DNA of 64,000 nt from Lepidostoma basale (lineage: Eukaryota; Arthropoda; Insecta; Trichoptera; Lepidostomatidae). Shown in pieces: positions 58,061 through 64,000 of the stretch. Positions within the stretch are counted from its first letter, which is position 1. Each line of letters begins with the position of its first letter. Under the pieces are notes generated by a model. That model searched no databases and was not told the origin of the DNA. It worked only from the letters and a program-made list of their open reading frames with translations. The translations under genes and the position numbers were made by a program. The stretch covers positions 124,001-188,000 of the forward strand of contig JAHDVF020001220.1 in assembly GCA_022606425.2 (NCBI GenBank), written 5' to 3'.

Positions 58061-60289
58061 TAACCCTATCGATTAAACAAAATAAAACTACTAACCACAA
58101 ATACAGATTCTTATTCATATCAAAGAAATGATTCCCAATATTACCATTATTAAAACTTTTTATTATAATTACCACTCCCTAAAATACATGAATTTTTTTT
58201 TGAAACTGATAGGTACAGATATTTAAAGCCATAGTCCAAGTTGGACTTCAAGATAGAGCGCGATTTATTTCATGTTATTAGATAATCGAATCAAAAATAT
58301 CAAAATACAATTTACATTTGTAACACGAAGGACACTGGACACCAAAGTAAGTTTTAGTAGAAGTATTGTCGTCGTAAACATTATTTTAAGAAAATCCTTT
58401 AATCATAATAACTTTCAATACTTGAGCAACGGTAATTAAACAAGTTCCTCGGCTCGATGCACACATTCTCCATGTAATATTTTACACGAAACACTTCGCT
58501 GCAGTTCAATACATTCTAGAAAGAAATCAATTCCAATATGGGAATCAACTGTTTTAAGCCATAAATGGATTTGGCAGAAACGTAAATCATCCTAATAGAA
58601 ATAACAAATGGTTTGATTTGTTGCCACGAAAAATTCAATTTTCGTTTATTAAAAAGTTCCGTTTTTATTTTATGAATCTCCCTTGCTAACAAAAAAAAAA
58701 TAAAAAAATTCAAAAGTTTTTATTTTGTAAGGATATTGAGCTATTGCAGGGATGTGTTGCGTTCTATAGGAGGGGATGCAAGCTGTAACCGGAGCAAAGG
58801 GGTGAACTTTATTCAATTTATAGAGTAGGAAACTGCCGTTCCATATGTGTTATAATACTTTATTATCAACTGAGAAAAGTGCATCGGAAAACAGTAGGGG
58901 TATTATCACATCTGAAGGGTAGTTTTCAGAGCTAGTGGGGCCCAGCGGGGTGCATATCATTCCGTATTCAAATTACGAAAGTTTATTGGATAAACGTAAT
59001 GACGTAATGGAGTAATGTTTATAGCGCCAAGGGACCAGGGCCACATGTTTGAAATGACAAGATTAATAGGTTTAGACATTTAAAACTTCGCCTTCATTAA
59101 TAAGCGGGAGATTTTAGTTTGTAACTACCACACACAAAGAATAAATAATATTTACAATGGAACAAATACATTACATTACATTACAAATACATACAAAAAA
59201 AAACAACAGAGTGATAATTTTAAACAATACTTAACTAATTTTAATTGTCCATTAAATATCTTTCAATATTGATCAAAAATCACATTATTGATTTGCTAAG
59301 GCTCATTTTTTTTTATTTAAATGTTACTTTACCCTGGTAAGTATTATATTTATAATTTTGATTCGACTTACAAAAAAGTGCAGTCGGGAATTATATCGGC
59401 ATCCAAGGTGACCGATGGGCGTCACAGACGTCAAATTCGAGTTCGGAACACCTATTCCCCCAAGAGCAAAAAGTGAGAAACAGCATCACGTCCATAGAAT
59501 AGTCGTCGCGGTGGGCGTACCCGATGATATGTCCGCAAGGCGGCCATACGCGTTTATACGCGATTTCCTTCGAGAGAAACCGATACCGCTGGACGTTGGA
59601 AAAGGTTGCATTTATTGATTATGTGTCTGTTCTAAGAAGAGAGAAATGGAAATATGAACTTAATTTTTTTTTAATAACTGTTATATTTTCTTATTATCAT
59701 AATTCTCCGGTTATTATATTTGTAATTAATCCCTTTGATCAGATGTAAATTGCTGGTTTTACTACACTACTGAAGACTCGAAAAGTTTGTAAATTATAAG
59801 ACAAGTTTTATTGAAATAAACAATTTATATTCGGTAAAATCTCAAATGATAACATCAATGAGTGGTTCTAACGAATTGTGAATTAATATATCTTAAAATT
59901 AAGTAGTAATTACATGTTGTTAATTATTTAAAAAAATACAAGTTCCATGAATTATATTGATCAGTAGACAATTTATTTAAATAGACTTAACTCGTAAGTA
60001 TTGAAAATACCAGGGCATGCCTATTATAAATATATATGTATACCTACTCGTGACATCACGGAAGCTTTTTGAAATACCGTAAATAAAGTTTGTTATTGTT
60101 TTCTATTCTTCAGTCAAATGTCAATTTATTATCAGGCATTTTGGGAGCTCAACATTTCACATAGAGTTCAGCATAAAACATCCACCCACACCCACCTACA
60201 TCCAGCCGTACTTCCTACCCCTCGCTAACCAATAAATTTACAACGGTGAATTATTCGGCATTTGAACAAATTATTGGTAATCGGATTTT

Positions 60290-60570
60290 TTTGTATTTAA
60301 TTATAGCGTGCTCGTGAGGGCCCAATTAACTTTATTATTCCATTTTCAAAGGAGGAGGCAAATAAAACATTGACCAATAGCGAGATATTTTTATGGCCGC
60401 TCGCAATGCCCGGTCGCCAAGTCGATATATTTTGAGCATAAACACATTTTGATTGAAATACTGCATATCTGCTGCGGAATGTAAATGGGGCGACCTTGTC
60501 GAGTTTTCACATTTATCGCTCCCATAAATTCGGAAAATTAAAATGAAAATTCCATGAGAGAATTTACTCA
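60290..60570. promoter_or_regulatory. Unique block just upstream of the second exon
   Basis: cccaattaactttattattcc, atttttatggccgctc (Hox/Cad-type TTTATGGCC) and atcgctcccataaattc are clustered. No repeat signature. Confidence 0.3.
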
Positions 60571-60811
60571 TTCCAATATCCTATTATTTGAACGCTCTGC
60601 ATTAATCTTAATATTGTTTTATTACCCCAATGTTTTACTTTTCATTTTTAATATATTTGGTAGTTTTTTATTACATTTTAAGCATAGGAAAATACTTAAG
60701 CCGATAAAATTAAATGTTTAAGATTGTGAGCACTTAAATTGCTCGCATACTTAAAACATTATTTTGTATTAAAGTATTATTCACATAGGAAATATTTTGA
60801 TTATTGGTATA

Positions 60812-61195
60812 TAGTCTTAAAGCGTTACATGGAACGGCACCAAGTTAAATATCCGAACTCTGTATAACGGACAGTCTAAATTCAAGGAAATCCACACTTC
60901 GCTTGGCAAACTTCTCTGCAATAGGAATATTAGTTGAGCCGAAGCGTTGTTCTAGTACAAATTTCGGGGATCGAGCCTTTGTAGTAGCCGGCCCATCAGC
61001 TTTGAACAATCTCACTTCATACCTTAGATGCATAAATGATCCAACAGATTTCAGATCTAAGCTAAAAACTCATCATTGAATCCAACTTGTACATTTGTTT
61101 TATTTTACTTTCTAACCGATCGCGAATATCAGATGCAGCGTTCATATTTCGATTTTTTAGACTTAAAACACGCCATAATGTGCCCTTGAGGTGAT
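60812..61195 (+). mobile_element. CR1/L2-type non-LTR retrotransposon 3' end, second copy
   Basis: This is clearly homologous to 18536-18990: shared tracts include aaagcg.tacatggaa.g.caccaagtta, attcaaggaaatccacact, agtacaaatttcg.ggatcg and atcgcgaatatcagatgcagcgttc, with small indels. It ends about 60 bp before the next exon, and the frame is destroyed by mutations. Confidence 0.7.
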
Positions 61196-61255
61196 TACAT
61201 CACAACAGTGCCGTGTCTGTTAAGTTAAATATTAATTGTGTGTTTTCGGTTGCAG

Positions 61256-61374
61256 AGTAATCCATATGGGCTGAAGGATGGTAGCGGCGCAGGTGACATG
61301 TCAGCGTGGACGTCGGCCGGCCTGCAGCCCACTACCGGGTACTACCCGTATGACCCCACCCTTGCTGCTTATGG
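61256..61374 (+). CDS. ara: Araucan/Caupolican-class Iroquois homeobox gene, next exon, ending just before the homeodomain
   Basis: This exon continues the 18110-18460 exon in the same frame (phase 0 junction). The acceptor is tttcggttgcag ending at 61255; the donor is TATGG|GTAAGT with the cut after 61374. The 119 nt give 39 codons plus two bases, so the next exon must complete a split Gly codon. The product begins SNPYGLKDG, runs through GDMSAWTSAGLQPTTGYY and ends PYDPTLAAYG. That matches the Araucan/Caupolican segment directly after SAFYSPL and directly before the YGASYDLAARRKNATRE start of the homeodomain region. The homeodomain exon is not found in the remaining 2.6 kb and should lie beyond 64000. 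Fly ara, caup and mirr arose by lineage-specific duplication and many insects keep one ara/caup gene, so the symbol denotes the class. Confidence 0.95.
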
Positions 61375-64000
61375 GTAAGTTCACCTTACTCTACGACGAC
61401 TACCATATTTTGAAATAAGAACATTAATATAAAATAATACCTTTTAAAATAAATTCTGTGTAACTTGTATTTAAAAATAAATTATTTGTCTTGTCTAACT
61501 TTAAGTAATTACAACTTGATAATTATTTGAAGCAAACAGTTCCACTGGAAGAATATCAAATCTGAAGCCATTTTATTTTTAACCTATTGATTTCTTGTAA
61601 AATTAGAATCGTGTAGTATAATGCATTTTAGATTGTTTTTTTAACCCGTAAAAGAGTATGTTATTTATTTCAGATTAATCATTTTGGCGTAAAATACTGA
61701 TATTTGCGAATTTATGATATTACCCTTGCCTCCATTGCTTTGGCGATAATGTTTTATTGCTGCAATATGGTCTAGCTGTGATTGCTAAACATGCTATTGG
61801 CGAGCGCTTCTTTTTATTGTGGCCGAATTAAATTTTCAGGAAAATTCAATATTCAAGAGTAGTAATGTTTCTCAGGTTATAATCTTTAGCGGGAATTCAA
61901 ATGAAATGGTTCGTTGAACATTTTTTTATTCTATTAACAATACAGATGTAAGTTGAATACAGTGGTGATGTGAATTAATACTACGTGAGACGTATTATAT
62001 TGTATTTCCATATCTGGATACTAAATTATAATAGACGGTGACGTGCGCTAAGTTTTTGTTTGAATGTCGTCCGTGAATTATAAATTTGTACTTACCCAAC
62101 CTCTAGTTCTAATTTTATGAGTCTGTTAGAACATAAAACAAACATTAAACACAATTTAGATCGAATGGTACAAACTTCGGCGGTCGATAGGTTTCTTGAA
62201 TAAATTTCCTAGCATTACAGCTGCGCTGTATTGATTCGCGTTAACACAATTATCTTAACGAGCGGAATAGTGTATTTACTACTGACATACGTGTGCTCGG
62301 AGAAATTTAAAATATTTTTATTTCTTGCGGTTGAATGACAGAGTGAGCGCTGAGTAATGGCGTGAGACCGGCGAAACAAAAAGGTTTCCTATTTCGATAT
62401 ACATATTTACAGTTATTAGGTATTCAATGGGGTAGGATAACTGAAGTTCGTTATATCGCCGGCGTGGGCGACTCTAACCATTGGATACAGTCGGCTGCGC
62501 AAGGTGCAACAATTAATATATTTAATTCCTATTACTAATAATAGCACAACTCGGTGCTGAGTATTATATCTCTTCGTGCTGGAGACGGCGATCCATCATT
62601 TCGAAATCTGGCATCATTTAGTTTCACTGCTTAGTTGTTTATTCTAATATCAACCATTTCCTCGTTGCGCTTAGGGATTTTGAAGGAACGCTCCCCGCTG
62701 CAGAGAAGCCGAAAAAGGATCCAATAGTAGTTTTCTGATTTAATTCGTTATTTGATTAATAAAATATTTAATAACTTTTGAAAAATATCGTATTTAAAAA
62801 TAATGCAAATACAATGTTATTCAAATTTGAATCTACAATACAAAAAAACGATTTATCCTAATTTCAAATATTAATGAAACGTTTATTACGTTACATTTTT
62901 AATACAGATGTTTAATAATAATAATGATTTGAATTTCCCAATCTCGCTTGGCACTGCCAAATCTTTCAGGTGGAGGGCCAAAATGTTTAGTTTACTGCTC
63001 GTGTATTTTTGCGACCGACTGTACTCCACCACTCCCAACGGACTCGAATCGCGTGACTCCTTCTGTGTTGGCACTTGGCTCGTTCTACAATCGATATTCA
63101 CCTGCACACACACTAGCACGCGCCGCTACACCACTAGTTTGTTAAACACTCGCGGAACTACAAATTAACTCTTTTCACATTTCAGAGGCAATAGAGTACC
63201 TCCGCTACGGGCTAGACCACCACTGAAACAATGAAATCAGCGTGTTTCAACAATCGGCTACATCGTAGCGCAACAAATAGGCGTTGAATTAGCATAGGCA
63301 ACATATTATATGTCAGCTCTCTGGGCGTCACATGTACGAACAATGAAGCGGAGCTGGTGTTCCAAGAACCAGGCCATCTCTCTGGTCTCGCGGGCCACTC
63401 GGAGAGCTCGGGCTAAAGCCAGGTCCCCCGTGCAAACACCACTGAACAGCCGGTAACTCAACTGGGAGCTATTGAATTGTTAATTTAATTACACAAAACA
63501 GACACTAATATGAATCTATGTTTTAGGCGTTTCGTAAAAATTCCTTGCTAACACTCCATAAAAACTAAAGAAATAAAATATTCCATCAGGATATAAAATA
63601 GTTTTTATTTTGTGGACGCGAATATAAAAAAACTAACATCTAATAACGCGTCAATAAAATGAAACAACGTGAAAATCAATACGAAGATTCGGCCATAAAG
63701 TAGAAGAGTATCTGAATAAGTTCCAGTGTCACCGAGAAACAGTTTTGATGTCATAAAGATAGCACATAAAATACCGTGTCATCATGTTTAAGATTGTGAC
63801 TTTTAGAAGTAGATTTTGTAAATTTGTGACTATGGAAAAGACATAATGGATTTTATTGTATCGTGCCTGTTACCTGTTTCGCCGGTAATATAATAAATAA
63901 CGATTTTATTCCAAGACGTCACATATTTAATGCCAACAATAAAGTTTGACGCCACCCCTGGGGCTTATTGATAGAAATAGATAGATATCAATGTCCGGAT
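61375..64000 (+). other. Start of the next intron of the Iroquois gene
   Basis: The intron begins at GTAAGT (61375). No homeodomain coding sequence is found up to the window end, so the intron exceeds 2.6 kb. The sequence is mostly unique-looking, with little of the retrotransposon debris seen upstream. Short open frames around 62886-63168 on both strands overlap each other and resemble no protein known to me. Confidence 0.75.

Larger units (their letters stand above)
18461..61255 (+). other. 42.8-kb intron of the Iroquois gene
   Basis: Bounded by GTGAGT at 18461 and a pyrimidine-rich TTGCAG at 61255, this intron joins two exons whose translations are contiguous in the Araucan/Caupolican family. 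It contains no other convincing host gene. Repeats are annotated individually. Stretches where I see nothing specific include 19000-20560, 23000-23640, 25255-26150, 29360-29740, 29865-30420, 31000-31470, 31930-33010, 34070-35020, 36740-37600, 37840-38750, 42340-42780, 43760-44030, 46250-46590, 46950-47480, 48320-49270, 49600-50460, 52370-53030, 54000-54780, 58060-58740 and 59625-60100. Confidence 0.9.

Noticed and set aside
59415..59618. 67-codon + strand frame (MGVTDVKFEFGTPIPP...) as a small gene
   Set aside because: Balanced composition but no recognised domain, no splice or promoter context, and located inside an intron; could be chance or conserved non-coding DNA.
62886..63168. Frames on both strands in the last intron as the homeodomain exon
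   Set aside because: None contains the Iroquois homeodomain (for example the WFANARRRLKKENK signature).

Overview
The window looks like AT-rich, repeat-laden nuclear DNA from an insect, most likely a moth or butterfly. This rests on three things: spliced coding exons with GT/AG sites, an Iroquois homeobox gene of the insect Araucan/Caupolican type, and dozens of 5'-truncated non-LTR retrotransposon ends and foldback elements. No bacterial-type genes, rRNA, intact tRNA or CRISPR array are visible. The lepidopteran assignment is inference; a search of the exons would settle it.

Only two pieces of host coding sequence are supported, both on the + strand and both from one gene. An internal exon at 18110-18460 (117 codons, GC-rich) and an exon at 61256-61374 (39 codons plus 2 nt) join in phase 0. 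Together they encode the region just N-terminal to the TALE homeodomain of an Araucan/Caupolican-class protein. The start codon, the homeodomain and the C-terminus lie outside the window. The layout is therefore an upstream intron part (1-18109), exon, a 42.8-kb intron (18461-61255), exon, and the start of the next intron (61375-64000).

The introns are filled with mobile-element debris. The commonest is family A, a non-LTR retrotransposon seen about 30 times, always as its last 70-670 bp, on both strands. Its C-terminal reading frame (RWFGHMERM ... GRPRKTWHDQINQIL ... SAYP) runs into a tail of TTAG or TTTG/TTG repeats. Families B to H are RTE-like ends with (GAA)n tails or similar. Family S, at least 568 bp, shares only its last ~65 bp with family A. 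Two CR1/L2-type ends flank the big intron just inside its splice sites. Many insertions show 10-16 bp target-site duplications, and several are nested, so relative ages can be read.

A second layer is inverted-repeat (foldback) elements: a recurrent one built on TGCCTTAGCAAGGCGAAACATGTC-like arms (about 11 copies or halves), a family at 17.4 and 48.1 kb, another at 51.6 and 56.2 kb, and singletons at 4.1, 7.4, 10.0 and 26.2 kb. Several unrelated foldbacks carry the same hammerhead-ribozyme-like core: CTGANGA, one extra base, a stem-loop, GAAAC, 2-4 nt, GTC. The best single case is at 9172-9212. A 117-bp minisatellite lies at 31474-31915 and an (AT)n tract at 44937-45013.

Between repeats sit more complex, less AT-rich blocks (for example 9470-9740, 11380-11960, 44040-44230, 51190-51560, 53030-53760, 55710-56050 and 60290-60570). 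They lack repeat signatures and coding potential. In an Iroquois intron these are natural candidates for cis-regulatory DNA, but that is inference only.
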